NCBI GenBank assembly: GCA_024919175.1
Contig: CP103804.1
Location: forward strand, 1,550,001-1,614,000
Reading direction: 5' to 3'
Length of the DNA: 64,000 nt
From: Clostridioides difficile
Lineage (GTDB): Bacteria > Bacillota > Clostridia > Peptostreptococcales > Peptostreptococcaceae
The position numbers were made by a program, and so were the translations under genes. Shown in pieces: positions 38,930-48,471 of this stretch (positions are counted from its first letter, which is position 1; the number at the start of each line of letters is the position of its first letter). The notes beneath the pieces were generated by a model, which was not told where the DNA came from, searched no databases, and saw only the letters and a list, made by a program, of their open reading frames with translations.

Positions 38930-40213
38930 GTGAGTAAGCAGATGAGAGATATTTTTATAGTTGGTTTTGCTTTATTTTCTATGTTCTTTGGCGCAGGAAA
39001 TCTTATGTTCCCTCCATTTTTAGGAATGGAATCCGGTAAAGACTGGTTAATTCCTCTTGTTGGCTTTGTTGTTGCAGATGCTGGTATAGCAATGCTTGTT
39101 ATTATAGCAACAGCAAGATGTAAAGGAAGCATGGATGATGTACTTAGAAGAGCAGGCAAAGGCTTGGCAAGAGTAATGAGTGTAGCTGCTCTAGCATGTT
39201 TAGCACTTCTTGTTATACCAAGAACTTGTGCAACAACATATGAAATGGGTATTATACCTATATTTGGAGACCATGGAGCAGTAGCTAAAGCAGTATTTTC
39301 AGTAATATTCTTTGGTTTAACTTTAGCATTTACGATTAGGTCTTCTAAAGTTATAGACATAATAGGTAAATATTTAACTCCAGCGTTATTATTAGTATTA
39401 TTTGTTCTAATTGTAAAAGGGATAATATCTCCAGTAGGACCTATGAGTCCAGAACACATGATAGATAAAAATCTATTTGGTGAAGGTATATCACAAGGTT
39501 ATCAAACAATGGATGCTCTAGGTGCAGCTTCTATGGCTACTATAATGTTAATGTCTATAATAGCTAAAGGATATACATCAGATAAAGACCAAATAGGTAT
39601 GACTATTAAAGCTGGTTTTGTAGCTTGTGTATTCCTAGCATTAGTATATGGTGGTCTTACTTATCTTGGAGCAACAGCTTCAACTTTATATGATACTAGC
39701 ATACCTCAAGCATCTTTATTAGTTGAGATAACTAGTATACTATTATATGGTCAAGTAGGAAAGGTAATTTTAGGTGTAATAGTAGCACTTGCCTGCTTAA
39801 CGACTTCTACAGGTCTAACAGCATCAATTTCAACTTACTTTGAAGGAATAAGTAAAGCAACTTATAAACAACTAGTTATAGGTATATGTGTGGCTAGTAT
39901 GCTTATATCTAATTTAGGTGTTGATTCTATAATAGCTATATCAGTTCCAATTCTACAAACAATATATCCTGTTTTATTGGCAATAGTTATCATGGAATTG
40001 GCTGGTAAGCATATAAAAAATGACAATGCATTTAAAGGTGCAGCATATGTTACACTAGTAGTTAGTGTACTATCAGCTGTAAATGGAATGACAGGAGCTG
40101 TTCCATTTATACAGAGTTTACCACTTGCAGGTTTGGGCTTTAACTGGGTAATACCAGCTATATTGGGTGGAATAGTTGGTAATTTCATAAAAAGCAACAA
40201 ACAAATAGCATAA
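38930..40213 (+). CDS. brnQ: Branched-chain amino acid transporter BrnQ
   Basis: A 427-residue LIVCS-family permease with twelve predicted helices. The N-terminal signature FALFSMFFGAGNLMFPP (about 13-29) is diagnostic for BrnQ, which imports Leu, Ile and Val by cation symport. It starts at GTG behind AAAGGGGG. It is monocistronic with its own promoter and terminator. Branched-chain amino acids feed Stickland fermentation in this organism. Confidence 0.94.
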   Translation: MSKQMRDIFIVGFALFSMFFGAGNLMFPPFLGMESGKDWLIPLVGFVVADAGIAMLVIIATARCKGSMDDVLRRAGKGLARVMSVAALACLALLVIPRTCATTYEMGIIPIFGDHGAVAKAVFSVIFFGLTLAFTIRSSKVIDIIGKYLTPALLLVLFVLIVKGIISPVGPMSPEHMIDKNLFGEGISQGYQTMDALGAASMATIMLMSIIAKGYTSDKDQIGMTIKAGFVACVFLALVYGGLTYLGATASTLYDTSIPQASLLVEITSILLYGQVGKVILGVIVALACLTTSTGLTASISTYFEGISKATYKQLVIGICVASMLISNLGVDSIIAISVPILQTIYPVLLAIVIMELAGKHIKNDNAFKGAAYVTLVVSVLSAVNGMTGAVPFIQSLPLAGLGFNWVIPAILGGIVGNFIKSNKQIA

Positions 40214-40254
40214 TAATTTATAATTAATTTAATTTTATAATATATAATTTTTTT

Positions 40255-40305
40255 AGTACTATAGGTAGATTTAATTAAAATCTAATCTGCCTATAGTACT
40301 TTTTA
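40255..40305 (+). terminator. Terminator of brnQ
   Basis: A 17-bp stem pairs AGTACTATAGGTAGATT (40255-40271) with AATCTGCCTATAGTACT (40284-40300, one mismatch), followed by TTTT. Confidence 0.88.
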
Positions 40306-40416
40306 GATTGTATTATAATAGTTGAGATATAATTTTTTTATAATATAATTTTTCTTTGAAGTGTGATAAAATTAGTAATAGTGATAAGAAAGTACAAATT
40401 TAGGAGGTTTTAACTA

Positions 40417-41604
40417 ATGCTTAAAAAAATAACAGCATTTATGCTATCTATATGTTTAATCATTGGACTTACAGGCTGTAGCTTAGTTGCAGGCAAAAAC
40501 GATAAAGAAAAAATCATTGATGATTTTAAAGTCGCAGTAGTAACTCAGCCATTATCTGAAAATAAAGTACAATACAATATAGTGGAAGATTTAGCAAAAG
40601 AGTATAAGGAAGCTAATGAAATTGATAAAGAAAAAGATGGTGAAGCTAGAGTTGAGCGAACTATAAAGCATGTTGTGTTGCCAGAAAACTTTACTTCTAA
40701 TATAGATAAGTCTATTAATGAAATAGTAAAATTGGCTGATGATGAAGAAATTCAGGCGATTGTAGTATCAACAGATCAAGCAGGTCTTTTACCAGCATTA
40801 CAAAAGGTAAAAGAAAAACGTCCAGAAATAGTAACTATTTCAGCTCCAATGGGAGAGGACAAAAACCAATTGAGTCAATATGTAGATGTAAATCTAGGAA
40901 TTGACACAGAGGGAAGAGGAAAATTATTAGTTGAACGTTCAAAGGAATTAGGAGCAAAAGTTTTTATTCATTATGCATCTAAGGATGATTTGAAAGATGC
41001 CAATATCGCTAAAAGACTGGAAAAAATTAAAGAGACTTGTAGAAATTTAGGAATGCAATTTGTACAAGTTGATACACCAAATGTAAATACAGAAGAAGAT
41101 AAAAGTAAAATGAAGCAATTTTTAAATGAAGATATTGACAAACAAGTTAAAAAGTATGGAAAAGATATAAATGTATTTGGCGTAAATAAGTATATGGATG
41201 AAGTTATATTGACTAAAGCTTTAGAGTTAAAATATATAGTTGCAGAGCAAAGTAATCCATCACCAACAGATACGTATCCTAGTGTTATGGGACTTAAAAT
41301 AGCTAAAAAAGATGCTCAAAATTATGACAAGATAAATGATATGATAAGTGAAAAGGCTAAAGCTGCTGGCATGTCAAATAGACTTGGTGGATATCCTATG
41401 CCAATGGATGCTTTTATACCATCATTAGCAACTTATCTTGCGACTGAAATGGTACTTCAAGATTTAACACAGGAAGATGTATGTGACCCAGATTATTTAG
41501 AGGCGTTTGCAGAATTAAAATTTGGTATTGGTTCAGAGTTTATACCTTTAACAGATACACTTTATAATTATCAATCAGTAATATTAAATCAATTAATATA
41601 TTAA
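40417..41604 (+). CDS. DUF3798 substrate-binding-like lipoprotein
   Basis: A 395-residue lipoprotein with a lipobox LTGC (Cys22). The rest looks like a periplasmic-binding/LacI-type alpha-beta fold: FKVAVVTQP, IQAIVVSTDQAGLLPAL, KVFIHYASK, INVFGVNKYMDE. It matches DUF3798, a clostridial family of unknown role. It starts at ATG behind TAGGAGG. No ABC permease or ATPase is adjacent, so it may act as a sensor or scavenging protein rather than part of a local transporter. Terminated by its own hairpin. Confidence 0.82.
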   Translation: MLKKITAFMLSICLIIGLTGCSLVAGKNDKEKIIDDFKVAVVTQPLSENKVQYNIVEDLAKEYKEANEIDKEKDGEARVERTIKHVVLPENFTSNIDKSINEIVKLADDEEIQAIVVSTDQAGLLPALQKVKEKRPEIVTISAPMGEDKNQLSQYVDVNLGIDTEGRGKLLVERSKELGAKVFIHYASKDDLKDANIAKRLEKIKETCRNLGMQFVQVDTPNVNTEEDKSKMKQFLNEDIDKQVKKYGKDINVFGVNKYMDEVILTKALELKYIVAEQSNPSPTDTYPSVMGLKIAKKDAQNYDKINDMISEKAKAAGMSNRLGGYPMPMDAFIPSLATYLATEMVLQDLTQEDVCDPDYLEAFAELKFGIGSEFIPLTDTLYNYQSVILNQLIY

Positions 41605-41608
41605 TATT

Positions 41609-41658
41609 AAAAGCTATGAAACTAATAATAAAAATTATTACTTCATAGCTTTTTTGCT
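41609..41658 (+). terminator. Terminator of the DUF3798 gene
   Basis: AAAAGCTATGAA (41609-41620) pairs with TTCATAGCTTTT (41642-41653), then Ts. Confidence 0.85.
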
Positions 41659-41756
41659 GAAAGTATCTATTATTTTTTTATAATAAGTTATAGTAAAAAT
41701 AATATTTATAATTATAGATATAAGTTTTGAAGTAGTAAATTTGAATTACTATAAAA

Positions 41757-43781
41757 CTAAACTATATTATTTTCTATAATTTTTATACCTTTTTCAGTAA
41801 TAGAAGTACCTTTTCTTCCTTTACCAGGATTTAAATATTCATTAGATGTTAAATATTCTAGCATATTTCTTACTTCATATTCTGTAACATTATGTTCCAT
41901 AAATTTCATAAGTTTTGCCCTTCCCATAGGCTTTATATATAGTGATTTTAGAATAGCAATACATATGTTTTTGTCATATTGATTTAAATCGTGAAATATA
42001 GATATATTTCCTAATATATTATGATTATTTAATTTTGAAGATATATTTTGTGGCAAGTCATTTATTGTAAGTTGATTAGAACCCATATAAGCCATATATT
42101 CAATACAATTTCTTAATTCTCTAATATTGCCCATCCAAGTATAAGAATTTAAAGCCATTAATAGGCTTTTATCAAGCTTAATATTTTTATATGGAAGTTC
42201 TTTTAAAAATGATTCCAAAAGAAGTGGTATATCTTCCAATCTGTTTCTAAGAGGAGGTAACTCTAGAGTGAACATACTTATCCTGTAAAACAAATCCATT
42301 CTAAACTTGTTTTCTAAAATTAGTTTTTCTAAGTCCTTATTTGTAGCAGCTAGTATTCTTACATCAATTGGAATAATATTTGTACCACCAATTTTTCTTA
42401 TTTCCTTTTCTTGTAAAACTCTTAAGAGCTTTACTTGTAAATCATGTGGCATGTCTCCTATTTCATCTAAAAATATGGTTCCAGTATGAGCTAATTCAAA
42501 CAATCCCCTCTTTCCACCTTTTTTTGCTCCAGTAAAAGAACCATCTTCATATCCAAACAGTTCACTTTCAAGTAACTCACTTGGCAATGAAGCACAATTT
42601 ATTGCAACAAAAGGTTTATTTTTTCTATGAGAATGGTTGTGTATTGATTGAGTAAAAGCTTCTTTACCAGTACCTGTTTCTCCAGTTATTAGTATCGGAT
42701 TATCTGTGAGTGACATTTTTTTTGCTTTTTTAATACAATCCTTTATAACAGTACTATTTCCAATTATATTATTGAACTTATACTTGGCTATATAACCTCT
42801 TTTAACAGAGTCACTTCTTATTTTTTGTTCTAGTATTTCTATCTTGCTTACATCTTTTAGTGTGATTAAGCAACCTTCTATATTTTTATAAAGATAAAAT
42901 GGTTTTTTTGATAGTATAAATTTCTTGTCTATTTCATCTATATATATAATCATATTATCTATGTTTAGGTTTTTTGTGATTTTATCTAAAAAACTTTTTG
43001 GTAAATAGTCTATTAGAGAAGGAGACTTTATGAGCCTCTCATCTAATTCTAACATGCTTAGTAAAGATTTATTTACAAATGTAACCTTGTTAAATGTATT
43101 TAAAAATATCAGCCCATCTCCAATTTCATCAATAGTCATATAGAGTATAGTTTTCAATTTAGATATATTATCTAATGATGTATTTAAAAAGTCATGACTA
43201 AGTATTTCCTTGGATAGCTTGTACAGTTTTTCTATAAATTTCTCATTTTTTAACTTTAATACCACTAGTAACGACATATATGTATCTAACGAAATTTTTC
43301 TCCAACCCAAATCAACTATGTTTTTTATGTATTTTGGTATAAATCTAGTCTGACCTGGTGTTATAGCTGTATCTAAATCATATATTTCTTCACAGTTTGG
43401 GTATGTTGGTACAAAATCGATATGATTTATTCCTATCTTATATAGATAAGTAGCCATTTCAAACGCTGAAGTTTTATTGGTAGTCATAAGTAATGATTTT
43501 GTACCTGGAGGGAGTTTCATCATTTTCTCATATCCAAGCTTTGAAAGTGCTTTTGTTCCATGTATAATTTCAATATCTTCCTTAAAGTGCTTTATTAAAA
43601 AATTGCTAGTTAAAGGTGATAGAGAAAGAACTACATCACCCTCTAAATTCTCCTTTATACCATCAAGTATGTTTTGTGTTTCTATACTTATTTCATCTCC
43701 AAAAAAGCTTATTAACTCTTCTTTGTAGTGGTTAGCATTTAATTTATCATATGTTATAAGGATTAATTTTTTTTTGTCCAT
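41757..43781 (-). CDS. Sigma-54-dependent transcriptional activator
   Basis: A 674-residue enhancer-binding protein. It has an N-terminal PrpR_N-like sensory region (about 1-180), a PAS-like domain (about 215-320), then the AAA+ domain (about 340-570) with Walker A GETGTGKE, the sigma-54 contact loop GSFTGA, Walker B GTIFLDEIGD and the arginine region FRMDLFYRIS. The C terminus (about 600-674) resembles a winged helix rather than the usual Fis-type HTH. It starts at ATG with TAGGAG upstream, divergent from yjiH. A -24/-12 promoter in the shared 387-base gap is its obvious target. Confidence 0.93.
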   Translation of the reverse strand: MDKKKLILITYDKLNANHYKEELISFFGDEISIETQNILDGIKENLEGDVVLSLSPLTSNFLIKHFKEDIEIIHGTKALSKLGYEKMMKLPPGTKSLLMTTNKTSAFEMATYLYKIGINHIDFVPTYPNCEEIYDLDTAITPGQTRFIPKYIKNIVDLGWRKISLDTYMSLLVVLKLKNEKFIEKLYKLSKEILSHDFLNTSLDNISKLKTILYMTIDEIGDGLIFLNTFNKVTFVNKSLLSMLELDERLIKSPSLIDYLPKSFLDKITKNLNIDNMIIYIDEIDKKFILSKKPFYLYKNIEGCLITLKDVSKIEILEQKIRSDSVKRGYIAKYKFNNIIGNSTVIKDCIKKAKKMSLTDNPILITGETGTGKEAFTQSIHNHSHRKNKPFVAINCASLPSELLESELFGYEDGSFTGAKKGGKRGLFELAHTGTIFLDEIGDMPHDLQVKLLRVLQEKEIRKIGGTNIIPIDVRILAATNKDLEKLILENKFRMDLFYRISMFTLELPPLRNRLEDIPLLLESFLKELPYKNIKLDKSLLMALNSYTWMGNIRELRNCIEYMAYMGSNQLTINDLPQNISSKLNNHNILGNISIFHDLNQYDKNICIAILKSLYIKPMGRAKLMKFMEHNVTEYEVRNMLEYLTSNEYLNPGKGRKGTSITEKGIKIIENNIV

Positions 43782-43896
43782 TTTATTTCTCCTAACTAAG
43801 GTAATATTTAGTTTGCTTTTTTAAGAGCAGAACAAGTTATATTATACAACAAACAGCATGATAAATTTATACATTTATATAAATAATAGGTGTTTG

Positions 43897-43921
43897 TAGG
43901 TTTTTATCCTATAAAATCCTA
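43897..43921. promoter_or_regulatory. Candidate enhancer (UAS) for the sigma-54 activator
   Basis: A 25-bp dyad TAGGTTTTTAT-CC-TATAAAATCCTA follows TAGG-N-TTTTAT-N3-ATAAAA-N-CCTA, with only the two fifth positions and the centre asymmetric. It lies about 200 bp upstream of the -24/-12 element, a typical enhancer distance. Confidence 0.55.
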
Positions 43922-44100
43922 TTTATAAAATTAGTTTGAAAAATTACATAGAAAAATATTTATAATATAAAGATTTTTCCACTATGTATCAATAAATGAG
44001 ACATAAATATAAATTTAAAATGTTAGCTATTGCAAGCAGTTTATATGATGTAAAAAATTAACAATAAAAAAATAAATGAAAAAATATTATTATTAAAGTA

Positions 44101-44116
44101 TTGGCATGGGTTTTGC
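44101..44116 (+). promoter_or_regulatory. Sigma-54 (-24/-12) promoter of yjiH
   Basis: TTGGCATGGGTTTTGC has GG and GC twelve bases apart, matching the RpoN consensus TTGGCA-N6-TTGC. It is 53 bases before the yjiH start and opposite a sigma-54 activator gene. Confidence 0.9.
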
Positions 44117-44168
44117 TTAATAAAAAGGTGTACTAATAAAATTTATTTAAGCAGGAGGGAGAGTTTAT

Positions 44169-44837
44169 ATGAGCAAACTAGAATCAACAACAGAAAAAAT
44201 AGAAGTTAAGTGGTATGGGTATGTAGCATTAATATTAGGAGCATTATTCTTTTCAGGAATATTTAAAGATGCACCTGGAGCATTAAAAGTACTAGATTTT
44301 AATAATGTATTAGGAAACTTTGGTTCACTTGGAACAGTTAATGATGGTGTAGGTACATTAGCTGCAAACTTCAGAGGGGATGGAGGAACTGGTCCTCGTG
44401 ATGGATGGCTATATGCATTAACTTTAATACCATCAGTTATGTTTGCACTTGGAATAGTTAGAGTTATAGACCACTTAGATGGTATGAAAGCAGCGCAAAA
44501 ACTTCTTAGTCCACTATTAAAGCCATTACTAGGATTACCTGGATTTGCAGGGTTAACTTTAATAGCTAGTTTACAATCTACAGATGCTGCTGCATCTATG
44601 ACTAAGGAACTTAAAGATGATGGATATATAGATGAAAAGCAAAAAGCTGTTTTCTGTGCATTTCAATTTTCGGGAGCATCAGCAATCACAAATTTCTTTG
44701 CTTCAGGAGCAGCATTGTTTCCATTTATAGGTGATGTTCCAATATTTATACCACTTGCTTTAATATTAATTATGAAATTTGTTGGCGCAAATTTACTTAG
44801 ATTATACTTAAATAAATTCGAAAAGGAGGAAGCTTAA
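44169..44837 (+). CDS. yjiH: YjiH-type nucleoside-recognition (Gate) membrane protein
   Basis: A 222-residue membrane protein with about four to five helices. Gate/nucleoside-recognition features (LGLPGFAGLTLIASLQSTDAAASM, described in parts at about 122-145) match YjiH. In E. coli yjiH and yjiG sit beside the isoaspartyl dipeptidase gene iadA. It starts at ATG behind AGGAGGGAG. One base separates its stop from yjiG, so both proteins probably form one transport unit, each supplying half of a Gate-type permease. Transcribed from the -24/-12 promoter. Likely substrate is a peptide or acyl-amino acid cleaved by the downstream M20 enzyme; this is inference. Confidence 0.82.
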   Translation: MSKLESTTEKIEVKWYGYVALILGALFFSGIFKDAPGALKVLDFNNVLGNFGSLGTVNDGVGTLAANFRGDGGTGPRDGWLYALTLIPSVMFALGIVRVIDHLDGMKAAQKLLSPLLKPLLGLPGFAGLTLIASLQSTDAAASMTKELKDDGYIDEKQKAVFCAFQFSGASAITNFFASGAALFPFIGDVPIFIPLALILIMKFVGANLLRLYLNKFEKEEA

Positions 44838-44838
44838 T

Positions 44839-45336
44839 ATGAGTGATGTAGCAAGAGATGTAGCAAAAAAAGAAGTGAAAGCTAAAAAGGGAAATGTGAT
44901 AGATGCATTTATTGGTGGAGCTAGAAATGGGTTTCAAATAAGCACAAATTCAATGGCTCCAAATGTTATATTTGGTTTTGCTATAATTTCTATATTCAAT
45001 TTAACAGGTCTTTTGGATATAATCGGAACAATTTTCACACCTGTAATGAGCATATTTGGACTTCCAGGTGTTGCAGCAACTGCAATAATGACAATATTTA
45101 TATCAATGGGAGGTGCTTCTGGGGTAATAGCTGGATTGTTTACAGCAGGTCAAATAGGTCAAGCACATGTTGCAATACTCTTACCAATGTTATTACTTTC
45201 AGGAGCTCAGATACAATTTATGGGTAGACTGTTAGGAACTGCTGAATTAAAAACTAAATACTATCCACATATGTTTGTAATAGCAACTTTAAATGGGTGT
45301 ATTGCAATGCTTATAATGAATTATTTTGTAGTATAG
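44839..45336 (+). CDS. yjiG: YjiG-type Gate membrane protein
   Basis: A 165-residue partner of YjiH with about four helices after a Lys-rich N terminus. FISMGGASGVIAGLFTAGQIGQAHVA (in parts, about 95-120) is the conserved Gate signature. It begins one base after the yjiH stop codon with AAGGAGGAAG upstream. Together with YjiH it resembles the two halves of SpmA/SpmB-like systems, but genomic context with a peptidase and sigma-54 control argues for nutrient uptake instead of spore maturation. Confidence 0.82.
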   Translation: MSDVARDVAKKEVKAKKGNVIDAFIGGARNGFQISTNSMAPNVIFGFAIISIFNLTGLLDIIGTIFTPVMSIFGLPGVAATAIMTIFISMGGASGVIAGLFTAGQIGQAHVAILLPMLLLSGAQIQFMGRLLGTAELKTKYYPHMFVIATLNGCIAMLIMNYFVV

Positions 45337-45393
45337 ACAATATATAAAAAAAGTAATATATATTAAAATTAAAATTTATGGAGGTATTATATT

Positions 45394-46515
45394 ATGGAAA
45401 ATAATAAAAGCTATATTGACTATGTACATAAGGTGTATGATTATTTGCATACAATTCCAGAAAAAGGATTTGAAGAATATAAAACATCTGCATTTCTTTT
45501 AGAAGAGCTTAAAAAAATGGAATTTGAAAATATAGATGAAGGTGTTGCAGGAACTGGTATTATAGTAACAATAGACTCTAAAAAAGAAGGGCCAGTATTT
45601 GCTATAAGGGCAGATATAGATGCATTAGAATTTATAATAGATGGAGAAAAGAAAATGATACATGCTTGTGGTCATGATGGTCACACTTCAATGCTTCTAA
45701 CAGCTGCAAACCTAATAAAAGAAAGGGATTTAGTAAAAAGAGGAAAGCTTAAAATAATTTTTCAACCAGGTGAAGAAAAACTTTATGGGGCATTAAGAGT
45801 AATAGATTCTGGTTTATTAGATGATGTTGAAGAGATGGTAGGTATGCATTTAAGACCTGGGCAAGATTGTAGATTAGGAAAGGCTATACCTGCAATGTAT
45901 CACTGCGCTAGTTGTATAATGGAATTTACTATTAAAGGAGTTACATGTCATGGTTCTAAGCCACACTTAGGTGTGAATGCAGTAGATGCTGTCTGCTTAG
46001 CAGTAAATGCAATAAATGCAATAAGAGTAAATCCAGCCGTTCCAAATTCTATTAAAGTTACAAATATATCAGTTAAAGGGGAAACATATAATAATATACC
46101 AGATGAAGCTTTTATGGCTTTAGATATAAGAGCAGAGAGTAACGAAATAATTGAAGAATTAAAAGAAAAAGCTATGCATGCTATAAGAACTGCTGCAAGT
46201 TCTATAAATGCAGAGGCTATATTGCTTTCAAAAGATGGAGTTCCAGCAGCAGAGTTTGATGAAGGTCTTGTAAATTTAGCTGAAGAGACTATCAAAGATG
46301 TACTTGGTGAAGATGCATCTATAGGTGTATTTAAAAATTCTGGTGGAGAAGATTTCCACTATTATACTCAAAAACTAAAATGTAAGACTACATATATTGG
46401 ACTTGGTGCTGATGCTACACCAGGATTCCACAATCCCAATGTGACATTTGATACTAAGGCTTTAGAATACGGAGTGGATATATGGTGTAGACTAGTTGAA
46501 AAGAGATTAGGATAG
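45394..46515 (+). CDS. M20-family amidohydrolase/peptidase
   Basis: A 373-residue M20D metallo-amidohydrolase. Metal-binding motifs HACGHDGHTSML (about 88-99) and FQPGEE (about 126-131, catalytic Glu) are intact, and the dimerisation lid domain occupies about 180-295. The family removes acyl or aminoacyl groups from amino acids (hippurate, N-acyl amino acids, IAA conjugates). It is the third gene of the sigma-54 unit, 57 bases after yjiG. Most likely it cleaves the compound imported by YjiH-YjiG, releasing an amino acid for fermentation. Confidence 0.88.
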   Translation: MENNKSYIDYVHKVYDYLHTIPEKGFEEYKTSAFLLEELKKMEFENIDEGVAGTGIIVTIDSKKEGPVFAIRADIDALEFIIDGEKKMIHACGHDGHTSMLLTAANLIKERDLVKRGKLKIIFQPGEEKLYGALRVIDSGLLDDVEEMVGMHLRPGQDCRLGKAIPAMYHCASCIMEFTIKGVTCHGSKPHLGVNAVDAVCLAVNAINAIRVNPAVPNSIKVTNISVKGETYNNIPDEAFMALDIRAESNEIIEELKEKAMHAIRTAASSINAEAILLSKDGVPAAEFDEGLVNLAEETIKDVLGEDASIGVFKNSGGEDFHYYTQKLKCKTTYIGLGADATPGFHNPNVTFDTKALEYGVDIWCRLVEKRLG

Positions 46516-46572
46516 TATTAAATTAATTATTTTATATTTAAAAAAATTTAGAAATATGAAATTAGGAATATG

Positions 46573-46626
46573 AAAAGAGATTCTTTATGTTAGTTGTAAT
46601 ATTATTGACATAAACAGTCTCTTTTT
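46573..46626 (+). terminator. Terminator of the sigma-54 operon
   Basis: AAAAGAGA (46573-46580) pairs with TCTCTTTT (46618-46625), with an inner TTATGT/ACATAA stem. Confidence 0.72.
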
Positions 46627-46809
46627 ATTTTGATGTAGTGAAGTTGTGTTTATAATATCGAAAAAAACTATAATAGGAAAAATATGTATATTTTAAATCT
46701 ATTAAAGCAAAAAGTGTTATTATTATAGTGTGTAGAGTGGTAAAATGTCATTAGATTACAAGTAGTGACAAATTTAATATTTATAGAATTTATATTTTAG
46801 GAGGATTAA

Positions 46810-48000
46810 ATGAGTAAATATAATTTTGATAGAGTTGTAGACCGAGTAGGAACAGACTGTATAAAGTGGGATTTCAGAACTAATTGTTCACCAAAAGCAC
46901 GAAAAGATGGCCTACCTTTTTGGATTGCAGATATGGATTTTGAATGTGCAGAGCCAATAATAGAAGCATTACATAAAAGAATTGACCACAAAATATTTGG
47001 ATATAGTTCTAATAATAGTTATGAATACTTCGATGCAGTTTGTGGGTGGTACAAAAGAAGATTTAACTGGGAAATAAATAGAGAAGATATTGTTTTTAGT
47101 CCTGGAGTTGTACCTGCTGTTGCTATTTTAGTAAGAATATTAACAAATTCTGGAGAAGGAGTAATAGTTCAAAAACCAGTATATTATCCATTTGAAGCAA
47201 AGATAAAAAGTAATAATAGGGAAGTTGTAAACAATTCTCTAATATATGAAAATGGAACTTATAGAATGGATTATGCTGATTTAGAAGAAAAAGCTAAGTG
47301 TGATAATAATAAAGTACTCATACTTTGTAGTCCACACAATCCTGTTGGTAGAGTATGGAGAGAAGAAGAATTAAAAAGGGTTATAGAAATATGTAAGAAA
47401 TATGACTTATGGATAATAGCAGATGAAATACATTCTGACTTAATTCGAAAAGGATTTAAACATACTCCTTTACAATCATTGTGCCCAGAATATAAAGAGA
47501 AAATAGTTACATGCATAGCTCCAAGTAAGACATTCAATTTAGCTGGAATGCAATTATCCAATATAATAGTGAATAATAAAGAATTAAAGAAAAAGTATCA
47601 AGATGAAGTTACAGCTGTTGGAGTTGGTACTTCACCAAATCCTTTTGCTATTGTAGCTACTATAGCAGCATATAATGAAAGTGAAGATTGGCTTGATGAA
47701 TTAAATGAATATCTAGATAATAACATAAAATTTATTGATAAATACTTAAAAGAAAACTTACCAAAAGTTAAACTTGTTTATCCAGAAGGAACATATCTAG
47801 TTTGGCTAGACTTTACTGCTTATGGATTAAATGAAGTAGAACTTGAAGATTTAATGTTTAAAAAAGCCAATGTATTATTTGATGAAGGCTATATATTTGG
47901 AAAAGAAGGTATTGGATTTGAAAGAATAAATGTAGCATGCCCACAATCTCTATTAAAAGAGTGTATGGATAGATTGAAAACTACATTTGAAAGCTTATAA
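46810..48000 (+). CDS. MalY/PatB-type PLP-dependent C-S lyase
   Basis: A 396-residue fold-type I enzyme of the MalY/PatB (cystathionine beta-lyase) group. Visible PLP-site elements are SPHNPVGRVW (about 177-186), Asp in IADEIHSDL, and Lys in APSKTFNLAG (about 237-246). The N-terminal FWIADMDFE is typical of MalY/PatB and distinguishes it from ordinary aminotransferases. It cleaves cystathionine or cysteine conjugates to pyruvate, ammonia and a thiol. It starts at ATG behind TAGGAGG and is not linked to the upstream sigma-54 operon, which has its own terminator. Confidence 0.9.
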   Translation: MSKYNFDRVVDRVGTDCIKWDFRTNCSPKARKDGLPFWIADMDFECAEPIIEALHKRIDHKIFGYSSNNSYEYFDAVCGWYKRRFNWEINREDIVFSPGVVPAVAILVRILTNSGEGVIVQKPVYYPFEAKIKSNNREVVNNSLIYENGTYRMDYADLEEKAKCDNNKVLILCSPHNPVGRVWREEELKRVIEICKKYDLWIIADEIHSDLIRKGFKHTPLQSLCPEYKEKIVTCIAPSKTFNLAGMQLSNIIVNNKELKKKYQDEVTAVGVGTSPNPFAIVATIAAYNESEDWLDELNEYLDNNIKFIDKYLKENLPKVKLVYPEGTYLVWLDFTAYGLNEVELEDLMFKKANVLFDEGYIFGKEGIGFERINVACPQSLLKECMDRLKTTFESL

Positions 48001-48069
48001 AAATATATTAAGGTTTATAAAGTATATTTAAAAATTTATAAAGCATATAAAAAACAAAAAATAATAAAC

Positions 48070-48098
48070 TTGACAAAATTTAACTAATCACTTATCAT
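48070..48098 (+). promoter_or_regulatory. Promoter of the asnA T-box transcript
   Basis: TTGACA (48070-48075), a 17-base spacer and TATCAT (48093-48098). Confidence 0.75.
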
Positions 48099-48159
48099 AC
48101 TATTATGAATAAATAGAAAACATAAAAGTTAAATTTTATTAAATTCAAAATAAAACTTT

Positions 48160-48437
48160 AAAGACGTTGAAAGGAAGAGTAGGTATAGAATGTAATTAAA
48201 GCGAGTTGGTGATGGTGTGAGACCAATATGAAGTCTATAGTGAAGAACATCCTGGAGTTGCTAACTGAAATTTTAAAAGAGTAGGCTTAGTCGGAACCAA
48301 ACCGTTATCATATTGGGATGTATCGAGTAATATCTGTACATTATGAGCTGGGTTTGAATTTATTTCAAACTAATCAGGGTGGTACCGCGGAAAAGCAACC
48401 TTTCGTCCCTTTTTATAGGGATGAGAGGTTTTTTTAA
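48160..48437 (+). promoter_or_regulatory. T-box riboswitch, Asn-specific
   Basis: A classic T-box leader. Stem I carries GGAAGAGTAG near 48173 and the GAGTTGGTGATGGTGTGAGACC region near 48203. The specifier loop has AAC at 48246-48248, an Asn codon. The T-box core AGGGTGGTACCGCGG lies at 48376-48390. The terminator AACCTTTCGTCCCT/AGGGATGAGAGGTT with a T run ends near 48437. Uncharged tRNA-Asn would pair at the specifier and UGGU bulge, favour the antiterminator and switch on asnA. Confidence 0.95.
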
Positions 48438-48471
48438 TGGAAAAATATATAAAATATAGGGAGTGAATAGT

